Shown: positions 35,872 to 47,577 of the stretch, piece after piece
Layout: the number at the start of each line of letters is the position of its first letter
Numbering within the stretch: position 1 is the stretch's first letter
Source: Methylocystis parvus OBBP
GTDB taxonomy: Bacteria; Pseudomonadota; Alphaproteobacteria; Rhizobiales; Beijerinckiaceae
Direction: 5' to 3'
NCBI RefSeq assembly: GCF_027571405.1
Contig: NZ_CP092968.1
Span: 434,001 to 498,000, forward strand
DNA: 64,000 nt
Program-made: the position numbers and the translations under genes
Notes under the pieces: generated by a model
What the model saw: only the letters and a program-made list of their open reading frames with translations
What the model was told of the DNA's origin: nothing
The model's database searches: none

Positions 35872-36594
35872 ATGCCAATGTCGGAAGCAGCGGTGGCGAC
35901 GGTTCGTCGCGATACGGAGCAGGGACAAGCGGTCGCCGAGTTGCGGCGCACCATGGTCGACCGTCAGCTTCGTCCTTTCGACGTGACGGACGTTCCGCTC
36001 CTTGAGCGCTTTCTCGATGTCCCGCGCGAACTCTTCCTGCCGGCCAGTCAGGGGCCGCTCGCCTATTCGGACCTCGCGATCACGGTCAAAGGCGCCGGAG
36101 GCCATAAGCGCACGCTCCTGCCCCCGCTGGTTCTCGCCCGCCTGCTGCAGGGGGGCGCGCCGCGCCCCGGCGAGAAGGCGCTCGACATTGGCGGCGCAGG
36201 CTATTCGGCCGCGCTTCTGTCCAGCCTCGTCGGCGACGTCGTCGCCCTCGAAAGCGATCCCGAGCTCGCGGCCCGCGCCAAGGAAGGCCTCGCGGCCATC
36301 GGCGCCAAAGACGTGCGGGTCGAAACCGGACCGCTCGAGAAGGGCTTCGCGGCTGCGGCCCCTTATGACGTGATCTACGTGCAGGGAGCGGTGGAGGCCG
36401 GTCTGGACGCTCTATTCGCCCAGCTTGCGCCCAATGGCCGCCTTCTCACGATCGTGACCCCGGAGACAGGCGCGGGTCAGCATGTCGTGCGATATGAGCG
36501 GCAGGGCGGACAGGCGGCCGGACGGGTTTCTTTACTCAGCGCAAATGCAACAGTGCTCGAAGGATTTGCGAAACCGCAGGCTTTCTCCTTCTGA
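35872..36594 (+). CDS. Protein-L-isoaspartate O-methyltransferase family protein
   Basis: 240 residues. PCMT-like text: LRRTMVDRQLRPFDVTDVPLLERFLDVPRELFLP, LAYSDLAI and a shortened SAM motif KALDIGGAGYSAALLSSL followed by VVALESDPELAARAKE. In true PIMT the motif is fuller and the substrate Ser/Thr region differs, so repair activity is uncertain. The same gene commonly precedes tolC in alphaproteobacteria. The ATG at 35878 is an alternative start. Confidence 0.83.
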   Translation: MPMSEAAVATVRRDTEQGQAVAELRRTMVDRQLRPFDVTDVPLLERFLDVPRELFLPASQGPLAYSDLAITVKGAGGHKRTLLPPLVLARLLQGGAPRPGEKALDIGGAGYSAALLSSLVGDVVALESDPELAARAKEGLAAIGAKDVRVETGPLEKGFAAAAPYDVIYVQGAVEAGLDALFAQLAPNGRLLTIVTPETGAGQHVVRYERQGGQAAGRVSLLSANATVLEGFAKPQAFSF

Positions 36595-36713
36595 CGCCAC
36601 TTTTCTGCCTCATTTGCGTTCCTAGCGTTCTCGTGTCCGAGTGTTGATTTTACCGGAAGTCGCGCAAATTGCTGAGCTTACGGTTAAGTTTGGAATATCG
36701 AGAGGAATGCTGG

Positions 36714-38159
36714 ATGGGTGTGGCGGCGCGGTGGCGGTCGTATGCTGTCAAGTTTAAGGCGGCCGCGATTATCGCGGTCATGACGTCGGTCGCTCCCCTT
36801 GCCGCCGGGGGGGCGCGCGCTGAGTCGCTCTATTCCGCGCTGGCTCGCGCCTATTCGGGAAACCCGGACCTCAACCAGAGCCGCGCAAACGTCCGCGCTC
36901 GGGATGAGGACACGCCGAGGGCCGAAGCCGGTATGCGCCCCAAAGCCAATATTCAGGCGACCTGGGGACCGCAGTGGAGCAACGTGAAGCTTCCGGCCGG
37001 TCGCAACCAGCTCGATAACGGCCGGTCTTATTCATACGATCAGTATCTCGGATATCCGCGCGGTTCGACGCTCAACGTGTCTCAAAGCGTCTTCGACGGC
37101 GGCGCGACGGAGAATTCCGTCAAGCGCGCCGAGTCGGGCGTCTTCGCCGCGCGCGCGACGATGCGGCTGACCGAGCAGGCGACGCTGCAGAACGGCGCCA
37201 CCGCTTATATGAACGTGCTGCGCGACACGGCGGTGATGAATCTTCGCAAGAACAACATCGCCGTTCTCGAGCAGCAACTGAAGCAGACCCGCGACCGCTT
37301 TCAAGTCGGCGAAGTGACCCGCACGGACGTCGCCCAGGCCGAAGCCTCGGTGGCGCAGGCGCGCTCGGAGCTGTACGCCGCGCAGGCGCAGCTCAAGACG
37401 AGCGTCGCCGGTTACCGACAGATCATCGGCGTCGAACCCAACCGTCTGGAGCCGGGGCGTTCGCTCGAGCCGTTGCTGCCCAAATCGCTCAACGAAGCGA
37501 TCGGCATTGCGATCATCGAACATCCCGGCGTCGTGTCCGCGCTTCATCAGGTCGACGCGGCGGAGCTTGCCGTGAAAGTGGCCGAGTCGGCGCTGTCGCC
37601 GACATTGTCGGTCAACGCCCAGGTTTCGAACCAGTACGACAGCTTTCTCGGCTCGCCCGGTTCGCGCTACCTCTCCCTCGGCGCGACCGGACAGCTCAAC
37701 ATTCCACTCTACCAGGGCGGCGCGGAATACGCCTCGATCCGGCAGGCGAAAGAACAATTGGGACAGGCGCGCCTGAACGCCGACGTGCAGCGCGACAGCG
37801 TGCGCGCCAGCGTCGTGTCGAGCTACGGCCTTCTCGAAACGGCGAAGGCGTCGATCGTTTCGGGACAAGCCGCGGTGAAGGCGGCGGAGACCGCGCTCGC
37901 GGGCGTGCGCGAAGAAGCGAAGGTCGGCCAGCGCACGACGCTCGACGTGCTGAACGCGCAGCAGTCGCTGCTCAACGCGCGCGTAAATCTCGTGCTTTCG
38001 CAGCGCGACCGCGTCGTCGCCTCTTATGCCGCGCTCGGCTCGATCGGCCGACTGTCCGCGGGAGAATTGAACCTCGCCGTGTCGCTTTACGATCCGGCGA
38101 TCCATTATGATCAGGTGCGTTCGAAATGGTTCGGCGTCGATACGCCCGACGGGAGATGA
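36714..38159 (+). CDS. tolC: TolC-family outer membrane efflux protein
   Basis: 481 residues from ATG 36714 (GAGAGGAA ten bases upstream); the 36669 reading is 15 longer. Signal peptide ends near APLAAGGARAES. The two OEP repeats are visible: residues about 40-250 (SLYSALARAYSGNPDLNQSRANVRA...) and 265-455 (LNEAIGIAIIEHPGVVSALHQ...), each with long coiled helices and a beta segment. It forms the trimeric outer-membrane duct for RND/ABC/type I export systems. No pump gene is adjacent. Confidence 0.92.
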   Translation: MGVAARWRSYAVKFKAAAIIAVMTSVAPLAAGGARAESLYSALARAYSGNPDLNQSRANVRARDEDTPRAEAGMRPKANIQATWGPQWSNVKLPAGRNQLDNGRSYSYDQYLGYPRGSTLNVSQSVFDGGATENSVKRAESGVFAARATMRLTEQATLQNGATAYMNVLRDTAVMNLRKNNIAVLEQQLKQTRDRFQVGEVTRTDVAQAEASVAQARSELYAAQAQLKTSVAGYRQIIGVEPNRLEPGRSLEPLLPKSLNEAIGIAIIEHPGVVSALHQVDAAELAVKVAESALSPTLSVNAQVSNQYDSFLGSPGSRYLSLGATGQLNIPLYQGGAEYASIRQAKEQLGQARLNADVQRDSVRASVVSSYGLLETAKASIVSGQAAVKAAETALAGVREEAKVGQRTTLDVLNAQQSLLNARVNLVLSQRDRVVASYAALGSIGRLSAGELNLAVSLYDPAIHYDQVRSKWFGVDTPDGR

Positions 38160-38297
38160 GTTTCACGAAGCGGATGACAGGGCGCTTCGAAAGGTGTGGA
38201 ATTCGCTATGGTCGTGTTGATTCGCGCGCTGCCGACGGTCACAGATAATTGATCAGACGCGAGCAACACGTCGTCAACCATTGCAAGAAAGCACTCC

Positions 38298-38951
38298 ATG
38301 AGCGCAGCCAACGCGTCCGCCCCGTCCCCATCTCTCCAGGATGAGATGCGCGCGCATGAGCCGTCGATGGAGGAAATTCTCGCCTCGATCCGACGCATCA
38401 TCGCCGACGACGATTCACTGCCCGGCGCGCGCCGCGAGGGGCGGCGCCAGCAGGAGCCGGGTCTAGAGCCCGCTTCCGCCGCCCAGAACGCTTATCCCGC
38501 CCCGGCGCTGGAGCCGCCGGCGCCGCCGCAATTGGAGCCTGTGGAGGAGCGTCCGCAGCTCGCGCCTGTCGCCGAGATCCGTCAGCTCCGCCTCAATCGC
38601 GCTGCGCCCGAGCCGGTCGCGGAAGAACCAGCCGCGCATGATGAAACCTACGCGGACGACCCCGAACCCATGGAAGCGCTGGTCGCCGCGGAGGAAGAGG
38701 CGCCGCTCGAAAATTACGAGCCCTATGACGGCGCGCCGCTCGTCTCGCAGGAAGCCGCTTCCTCGATCGCCTCGCATTTCCAGGCGCTCGCGACGAGCAT
38801 GTTCATCAATGACAGCGGCTTGATGCAGAAATACGCGCAGGAGATGATGCGTCCGATGCTCAAGCAGTGGCTGGACGACAACCTCCCCGTCATTGTCGAG
38901 CGGCTTGTCCGCGCGGAAATTGAGCGCGTCGCCAGGGGCGGACGCCGCTGA
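38298..38951 (+). CDS. PopZ-like polar organizing protein (DUF2497)
   Basis: 217 residues. N-terminal helix EPSMEEILASIRRIIADDD, an acidic, Pro-rich disordered middle (about 30-150), and the DUF2497 C-terminus SGLMQKYAQEMMRPMLKQWL, DDNLPVIVERLVRAEIERVAR. In Caulobacter and relatives PopZ forms a polar condensate that anchors ParB and cell-cycle proteins. The usual downstream valS is not present here; an FtsB-like gene follows. Confidence 0.88.
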   Translation: MSAANASAPSPSLQDEMRAHEPSMEEILASIRRIIADDDSLPGARREGRRQQEPGLEPASAAQNAYPAPALEPPAPPQLEPVEERPQLAPVAEIRQLRLNRAAPEPVAEEPAAHDETYADDPEPMEALVAAEEEAPLENYEPYDGAPLVSQEAASSIASHFQALATSMFINDSGLMQKYAQEMMRPMLKQWLDDNLPVIVERLVRAEIERVARGGRR

Positions 38952-39007
38952 CGGGTTTTATTGGCCCGTTAACGCTACCTACAGAAGTCGGCCCTATTCT
39001 GTGGATC

Positions 39008-39337
39008 ATGCACAGACTGGGCGTATTCCTTCGTTCGCTGATTCTCCCCGTGACGCTCTTCTGCGTCGCGGGCGCCGTCGCTTCCTATTTCGTCTGGCAC
39101 GGCGTCAACGGCCAGCGCGGGCTCAAGACCGGCGAGGAATATGAGCAAAAGCTCGCGCAGTTGCGTTTACAGCGAGACATGCTGAAGCTTCAGCGCATGC
39201 AGTGGGAAAGCCGCATCGCCCTGATCAAGGGCGAGAAGGTCGACGCGGACATTCTCGAAGAGCAGACGCGCAAAAGTCTCGGCCGCGTGCGCAGGAACGA
39301 AGTCGTGATTCTGCTGCCGCAGGGCGACTTGCGGTAA
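39008..39337 (+). CDS. FtsB/DivIC-like septum formation initiator
   Basis: 109 residues. One membrane helix (LILPVTLFCVAGAVASYFVW), a short GLKTGEEYEQKLAQLRLQRDMLKLQRMQWESRI coiled coil and a C-terminal DADILEEQTRKSLGRVRRNEVVIL segment, the pattern of FtsB-type divisome proteins. In many alphaproteobacteria it lies between eno and pdhA; here it is next to popZ. No enzyme function. Confidence 0.83.
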   Translation: MHRLGVFLRSLILPVTLFCVAGAVASYFVWHGVNGQRGLKTGEEYEQKLAQLRLQRDMLKLQRMQWESRIALIKGEKVDADILEEQTRKSLGRVRRNEVVILLPQGDLR

Positions 39338-39355
39338 GGGGCCGGCGAAGACCGC

Positions 39356-40243
39356 TCAAGCTCGCTTCAGCGCATATGTCCCCGTCAGGCTCAGCGGCCC
39401 GTCGCTGACGACAAGGTCGCGCGCGACCAGATCTTCGAGATGCGCAAGCACGGTCATCGCCGCCGCGCCGTGCAGGCGTTTGTCGACACTCTCATAAATC
39501 CGCGCCACCATGGCGGAGATCGTCGCGTCGCCGGCTTCGAGCCGCTGCAGGATCGCCGCTTCGCGGGCGCGGCGGTGATGCTGGAGGGCGCGCAGATAGC
39601 GCGCAGGGTCGCGCACCGGCTCGCCATGGGCCGGCCAGTAGACGCTGTCGTCGCGAGCCCGGAGGCGCTCGATCGAGGCCATATAGTCGGTCATCGAGCC
39701 GTCCGGCGGCGCGACGACTGTCGTCGACCAGCCCATCACATGATCGCCCGTGAAAAGCGCCTTCTCTTCGAGAAGCGCGAAACAGAGATGGTTCTGCGTG
39801 TGCCCCGGGGTCTGCAGCGCCTCGATCGTCGCGCCGCCAAGGGCGATCCTGCCGCCATCCTCGAGGATCTGATCCGGCGCGTAGGCGGCGTCATGCGACG
39901 CGTCGAGGCCCGGGCCCTTCACGCGGAGGCCGGCGCGGGGCGCATAGGGCGCGCATCCTTTGATCGGCGCGCCGGTCGCCTCCTTCAGCGCGCGGGCGGC
40001 GGGCGAATGATCGCGATGCGTATGCGTAACGAGAATGCAAGCCAGACGCTCGCCGGCGACGGCCGACAGCAAAGCCTCTATGTGCCGCTGCTCGGCAGGG
40101 CCGGGATCGATAATCGCGACCTCGCCGGCGCCGACGACATAGCTGCATGTGCCGCGATAGGTGAAAGGTCCGGGATTGGGCGCGACAAGGCGTCGAATGA
40201 GCGGAGAGACGCGCTCAATGCTTCCTTTGACCGCCGCGTCCAT
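39356..40243 (-). CDS. Metallo-beta-lactamase-fold hydrolase (LACTB2-like)
   Basis: 295 residues. Metal ligands: VTHTHRDHS (motif HxHxDH), QTPGHTQNHL, FTGDHVMGWS and WPAHGEPV. The C-terminal winged-helix part (RRAREAAILQRLEAGDATISAMVARIYES...) matches the LACTB2/YqgX-type group. Those enzymes include endoribonucleases and thioesterases; substrate here is unknown. GGAGGCGGCGAGA precedes ATG 40243. Confidence 0.9.
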   Translation of the reverse strand: MDAAVKGSIERVSPLIRRLVAPNPGPFTYRGTCSYVVGAGEVAIIDPGPAEQRHIEALLSAVAGERLACILVTHTHRDHSPAARALKEATGAPIKGCAPYAPRAGLRVKGPGLDASHDAAYAPDQILEDGGRIALGGATIEALQTPGHTQNHLCFALLEEKALFTGDHVMGWSTTVVAPPDGSMTDYMASIERLRARDDSVYWPAHGEPVRDPARYLRALQHHRRAREAAILQRLEAGDATISAMVARIYESVDKRLHGAAAMTVLAHLEDLVARDLVVSDGPLSLTGTYALKRA

Positions 40244-40452
40244 TCTCGCCGCCTCCGCTTCTCGCTAAAAGATAGGCGTTTTGGGGCGGGGGTTCAAAAA
40301 GCGCGGCGGGGAGCCGCAAACGCCGTCGCGTCTGCCGCCAATGCCGGCCTTTCCCGCGCTCGCAGGGGACGCCGCGTTCTTCTTGCCGCGCCCCGACATT
40401 TTCGCGCATGAAACCGCGTTGCTCAACGCGATCTTCGCGGCGATCCAGTGTG

Positions 40453-43851
<3,399 letters not shown>

Positions 43852-43869
43852 GGGGAGAACGGGTTATAT

Positions 43870-43884
43870 GTTCTCCTATTGTTC
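43870..43884. promoter_or_regulatory. LexA (SOS) box of dnaE2
   Basis: GTTCTCCTATTGTTC is an exact GTTC-N7-GTTC, the alphaproteobacterial LexA operator, starting 19 bp upstream of the dnaE2 ATG. GGAGAAC at 43854-43860 also forms a 7-bp inverted repeat with GTTCTCC at 43870-43876. Confidence 0.88.
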
Positions 43885-43923
43885 TCTATTTTCCTTCGGC
43901 GTCAAGCGGAGCGGCCGGAGACG

Positions 43924-43948
43924 AAAAAAGGCCCCGCCAGGCGGGGCC
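43924..43948 (-). terminator. Intrinsic terminator of the 66-residue membrane protein gene
   Basis: On the minus strand GGCCCCGC-CTG-GCGGGGCC is followed by TTTTTT. It lies about 95 bp past the 44043 stop and before the dnaE2 promoter, insulating dnaE2. Confidence 0.85.
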
Positions 43949-44042
43949 TCGAGTGTGACGCGCAAAACCGGGCGCGCCGGCCCTGAGTTTTTCTTCGAGC
44001 AATAACGCGCTCAAATACCCACGCTGAAAACTCCGACTGTCC

Positions 44043-44243
44043 TCAGTCGAAGACCGAGCCCAGACCCACGCCGAGCACGCCGACCATGACGGCGATCGGG
44101 AAGATCGCATAGTCGCCGAGCAGGATGGCGCCGATGACGCCGCCAATCACGCCGCCCACTACGCCGCCGGCGATTTTGCCGGTATGGCGTTCCTTCTTTT
44201 CCGCCGCATCCGCGCCGGCGTTCTGCACCGTCTCATTCGACAT
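44043..44243 (-). CDS. 66-residue glycine-zipper membrane protein
   Basis: Start ATG 44243 is set by GGGGAA just upstream; longer readings lack support. Sequence MSNETVQNAGADAAEKKERH is hydrophilic and charged, then GGVVGGVIGGVIGAILLGDYAIFPIAVMVGVLGVGLGSVF forms a glycine-zipper and second hydrophobic segment. No signal peptide. Such glycine-zipper proteins often oligomerise in membranes; role unknown. Confidence 0.7.
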   Translation of the reverse strand: MSNETVQNAGADAAEKKERHTGKIAGGVVGGVIGGVIGAILLGDYAIFPIAVMVGVLGVGLGSVFD

Positions 44244-44387
44244 GACATTTCCCCGGACATTTGGACCATCGCCGCATCGCTCAACCGTTAGAGGCGTCAT
44301 GTGAGCGTGCGATGAGCGTTTCATGAAAAGGGCGTCACCGCGCGGTCGCCAAATCTTCGCAGGGCGGCGCAAGGCGCGTGGAGTCAA

Positions 44388-44424
44388 TCGAAAAGAAATG
44401 GCCGGCGCTGCTGTCGCGCCGGCC
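44388..44424 (-). terminator. Intrinsic terminator of the Lys-Pro repeat protein gene
   Basis: GGCCGGCGC/GCGCCGGCC 9-bp stem with a 7-base loop, 22 bp past the stop on the minus strand, followed by ATTTCTTTTC. Confidence 0.82.
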
Positions 44425-44445
44425 AAAAAAATTCTTGCAGTCTCT

Positions 44446-44967
44446 TTACTGCGCCGCGGGCTCTTCGGCCGGGGCTTCGGCGGGAGCGGCCGCCTTCGGC
44501 TTCGGCTTGGGTTTCGGCTTGGGTTTCGGCTTCGGCTTCGGCTTGGCGGGCGCCGGGGCGGCCTCAGGGGCCGCGGCGGCCGGTTCAGCGGCGGGCGGCG
44601 CGCCCGGAAGCGGAGAGGCGGGCTCAGCGGCCGGCGGCGGCGCAGCGGGAGCTTCGGCGGCGGCGGGCGCCGGTTCAGCCGGCGGCGCAGCAGGCGTCTC
44701 GGCGGCGGCCGGCGTCTCGGCGGGGGTCGCCTCGGCCGATGGCGCAGCGGCGGCGTCAGGCTCCTTCGGGGCCTCCGTCTCGGCGGCCGGGGCCTGCTCC
44801 GCGGGCGGGGTCTCCTCAGCCGGCGGGGCTTCCTTTCGCGCCGTCAATTTCTCGATCGCCGCCCGCAGGGAGGCGACGCCTTCGCTCGGCGCCGCATAGA
44901 CGCCGAGGCCGAAGCCGATCGCGCCCGCGACGAGAGCCGTCACAATGGTCGATAAAACACGCGCCAT
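44446..44967 (-). CDS. Membrane-anchored Ala/Pro/Glu-rich protein with Lys-Pro repeat
   Basis: 173 residues from ATG 44967 (GGAGG upstream). One N-terminal helix (MARVLSTIVTALVAGAIGFGLGVYAA) is followed by an about 90-residue Ala/Pro/Glu stretch, then (Lys-Pro) repeats about nine units long near residues 135-155, and an Ala/Glu/Pro end. The layout is like TonB-type or envelope-spanning rigid linkers, but no TonB C-terminal domain exists. Codon-level repeats (GGCTTGGGTTTC on the plus strand) suggest expansion by slippage. Confidence 0.72.
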   Translation of the reverse strand: MARVLSTIVTALVAGAIGFGLGVYAAPSEGVASLRAAIEKLTARKEAPPAEETPPAEQAPAAETEAPKEPDAAAAPSAEATPAETPAAAETPAAPPAEPAPAAAEAPAAPPPAAEPASPLPGAPPAAEPAAAAPEAAPAPAKPKPKPKPKPKPKPKPKAAAPAEAPAEEPAAQ

Positions 44968-45145
44968 TCGATGCGTTCCTCCAAATATCGTCTTGTCGTT
45001 GCCATGGCGTGTCAGGCCTGCATCCAATACGGGTATTGTTCAATAGTAGCAATTCTGAGACTTTATCGCAGGCGTAGCCGCCAGGAATTTATCGCGCCGC
45101 GCAACATGCCCGCAAGCGCGCTTCTTCCAACGAAATCCATGCTGT

Positions 45146-45562
45146 TTATAAAGACTCGCCCGGACGCGCCCCGGCGGCGCTTTCGCTCTCCGCGCGCCGC
45201 CATGGCCAGCGCCCTTCTATTTCCACCTCGAGCGAGAAGCTCAGGAAGGTGCGAATCAGAACGATCAGGCCAAGAACGACGAGGCCCTCCAGCGTCGGCG
45301 TGATCGCGACCGTGCCGATGATGTCGGCGGCGACGAGCAGTTCGAGGCCGAGGAGAATCCCGCGGCCGAGATTGGCGCGGTAACGGCGCAGGGCGGACGT
45401 CCAGTCTCCGGACGCAAGGCCGCCATGGAGAAAGGCGAGGGTCGCCACGACCGCGGCGGCGACGATGACCATGACGCCGGCCGCTTCGATCGCCATCGAA
45501 ACCTGATGAAGCCGGATATTGAGGTCGGCGCGGTCGGGGAGGTGAAAGGCAAACGCATCCAT
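45146..45562 (-). CDS. DUF1622 family membrane protein
   Basis: 138 residues with three helices (SMAIEAAGVMVIVAAAVVATLAFL, GILLGLELLVAADIIGTVAI and EGLVVLGLIVLIRTFLSFSLEVEIEG). The stretch LGLELLVAADIIGTVAITPT and RTFLSFSLEVEIEGRWPW are DUF1622 landmarks. Inner-membrane protein, role unknown. ATG at 45562; weak ribosome site. Confidence 0.83.
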   Translation of the reverse strand: MDAFAFHLPDRADLNIRLHQVSMAIEAAGVMVIVAAAVVATLAFLHGGLASGDWTSALRRYRANLGRGILLGLELLVAADIIGTVAITPTLEGLVVLGLIVLIRTFLSFSLEVEIEGRWPWRRAESESAAGARPGESL

Positions 45563-45685
45563 CGCATCATCATGCGCGGTCGCCAGACTTTACGCAAAGC
45601 CCTGTTTGGGCAAGACTGCGCGCGCAAAAAGCAAGGGGCGTGCTGGCCTTGCAGGACATGGCGCGCGCTCGAAAGGAATGAGGGG

Positions 45686-45955
45686 ATGATGAAACGTTGC
45701 ATTGGCGCCGCCGTCGTCATGGCCGCGATTTTCGCTGTCGCGGAGGCGCAAGCGCAGTCTGCGGCTCAGATCGCCGCCATGGAGAGCAAGTTCGCTGCGG
45801 CCGACAAGGATGGCGACGGCAAATTGACGCCCGAGGAAGCGAAAGCCGGCATGCCCCGCGTCTCCGCGAATTTTGCGAAGATCGACAAGGGCGATAAGGG
45901 CTTCGTCACCCTCGAGGACATCAAGGACGCAATGACCGCGATGGCGGGGAAATAA
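45686..45955 (+). CDS. Exported EF-hand protein
   Basis: 89 residues from ATG 45686. Signal peptide MMKRCIGAAVVMAAIFAVAEAQA. One canonical EF-hand loop DKDGDGKLTPEE (about 41-52) and a second, degenerate one DKGDKGFVTLED (about 68-79), which has lost some calcium-ligand positions. It may bind Ca2+ in the periplasm. GAGGGG precedes the start. A strong hairpin follows the stop. Confidence 0.88.
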   Translation: MMKRCIGAAVVMAAIFAVAEAQAQSAAQIAAMESKFAAADKDGDGKLTPEEAKAGMPRVSANFAKIDKGDKGFVTLEDIKDAMTAMAGK

Positions 45956-45982
45956 GCCGAGTCCGACCCATTGTCTTTACGG

Positions 45983-46009
45983 GCCCGCGGGATGCGCCAT
46001 CCCGCGGGC
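45983..46009 (+). terminator. Hairpin terminator after the EF-hand gene
   Basis: GCCCGCGGGATG/CATCCCGCGGGC, 12-bp perfect stem with a CGC loop, 27 bp past the stop, followed by TCTCGCGCCTT. Confidence 0.65.
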
Positions 46010-46131
46010 TCTCGCGCCTTGCGACCCCGCCTTTCTGTCGCAATAGCTTCACGTCCCCGCTCCATATGCCGAAGCAGCGTGCGGTTAACGTCTGTGTGAG
46101 ATGATAGACGCCCGACGCTTCAGGACGGCAT

Positions 46132-47301
46132 ATGAAGAGCAGCAGCATCAGGTCGCGCGCGGCCATCGGTATTTTTGGCGCGCTCTTTGGCGCGCTTGTT
46201 CTGCTCGTCGCGAATATTGGCGCCTCCAACGCAGCGGAAATCTCGCTTCACGGCGCCGGAGCCACTTTCCCCGCGCCCCTTTACAGCGCCTGGATCGAAC
46301 GTTTCCAGAAGGGTCGTCACGCGGCCATAAGCTATGAGGCGGTCGGGTCCGGCGAAGGTCTCGCGCGTTTCGGCGAGGGAGAACTCGACTTCGCCGGCAG
46401 CGACGTTCCCGCGCCGACCACCGGAGACGACAGATCGGGAGGCGTCGGCCCGCAGTTCCCCATCACCGCCGGCATGGTGACGATCGCCTATAATCTCCCG
46501 GGCGTCGGCCAGCGGCTCAAGCTGCCGCGCGCCGTTTATGCGGATATTTTCCTTGGCCGCATACGCCGTTGGGACGATCCCCGCATCGCCGCCGCCAATC
46601 CCGGCGTCCGCCTGCCGGCGCGCGACATCCTTGTCACGGCGCGTCTCGACGCGAGCGGAACGACCTTCGCCTTTACGAGCCACCTCTGGGCGATCAGCCC
46701 CGCATGGACGGAGGGCGGCGTCGGCGTGGGCAAAAAGCCGAACTGGCCAGCTTTTGTTACGCTCGCAAAGGGGAATGAAGGCGTCGCAGCGCAGATCAAG
46801 AGTCGCGAAGGCGCGATCGGCTATGTCGAATTCGGTTATGCGCGGCGATCGGGCCTCGCCGTTGCGACGCTCGAGAACAAGGACGGAAAATTCGTCTCGC
46901 CGTCGCCGGAAGCAGGCGCGGCGGCGATCAATCAATCCTCCTATCTCGGCATCGAAAATCTGAAGGCGTCGATCCTCGACCCGTCGGGCGCCGGCGCCTA
47001 TCCGATCGTCTCCTATAGCTGGCTGATCCTGCGCTGGGACTATCCGGCGGAAAAGCTTCGGCTCGTGAACGCCTTTGTGGACTACATTCTCGGCGACGGC
47101 CAAAAAGTCGCGCTCGACCTGGGATACGTTCCCCTGCCGGCGCCCATCGCCTATCGCGGCCGCGCGATGATCTCGCGGATTTTTCCCAGCGAAGGCGCGG
47201 AGGGCGCCTTGGCGACGACGGCCGGGCCGAAGACGCCGGACGCCTCGAAAGCGGGAAGCATGGACGCTCCTGCGAAGCCCAAGGGCGCGGCGAAGCCCTA
47301 A
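46132..47301 (+). CDS. pstS: PstS-like phosphate-binding protein (orphan)
   Basis: 389 residues. Signal peptide ends near GASNAAEI. PstS motifs: LHGAGATFPAPLYSAWIERF, YEAVGSGEGLARFGEGELDFAGSDVP, DASGTTFAFTSHLW and SREGAIGYVEFGYA. It should bind phosphate in the periplasm for PstCAB, but pstC, pstA, pstB and phoU are not adjacent. The C-terminus has an extra Ala/Pro/Lys tail (about 360-389). TCAGGACGGC precedes the ATG. Confidence 0.88.
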   Translation: MKSSSIRSRAAIGIFGALFGALVLLVANIGASNAAEISLHGAGATFPAPLYSAWIERFQKGRHAAISYEAVGSGEGLARFGEGELDFAGSDVPAPTTGDDRSGGVGPQFPITAGMVTIAYNLPGVGQRLKLPRAVYADIFLGRIRRWDDPRIAAANPGVRLPARDILVTARLDASGTTFAFTSHLWAISPAWTEGGVGVGKKPNWPAFVTLAKGNEGVAAQIKSREGAIGYVEFGYARRSGLAVATLENKDGKFVSPSPEAGAAAINQSSYLGIENLKASILDPSGAGAYPIVSYSWLILRWDYPAEKLRLVNAFVDYILGDGQKVALDLGYVPLPAPIAYRGRAMISRIFPSEGAEGALATTAGPKTPDASKAGSMDAPAKPKGAAKP

Positions 47302-47324
47302 ACCCGCGGCCCGGCAAGCACAGC

Positions 47325-47355
47325 GGCGGAAGCGCTCGGCGCTTTCGCCGTTTTT
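47325..47355 (+). terminator. Intrinsic terminator after pstS
   Basis: GGCGGAAGCGC/GCGCTTTCGCC (one mismatch) followed by GTTTTT. It starts 24 bp past the pstS stop. Confidence 0.82.
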
Positions 47356-47577
47356 ACGTACTGCGCCCCTATATGAGGCAAAGTATCGCCAAGTTGTAGC
47401 TGCGACTTGTCAAGTTCTCTTTGTAGCGGAATGCTGCCTTTTTTGGGGCGCTGTCGTATTAGAATCATTGATTGTGCGCTGCATATAACCAAAGTTAGAT
47501 AGAGCTTTCCTCAAATATATTTAGCCTAAAGCCACTCGATCCTTATGCGTGTTAGTAGCGCAGAAAGAGTGGGGGCC
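47356..47577. promoter_or_regulatory. AT-rich leader of EPS locus B
   Basis: About 220 bp clearly lower in GC than the window. It contains TTGATT and TATAAC and a run near TCAAATATATTTAG. It likely holds the locus B promoter and regulator sites, but no operator is recognisable. Confidence 0.45.
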
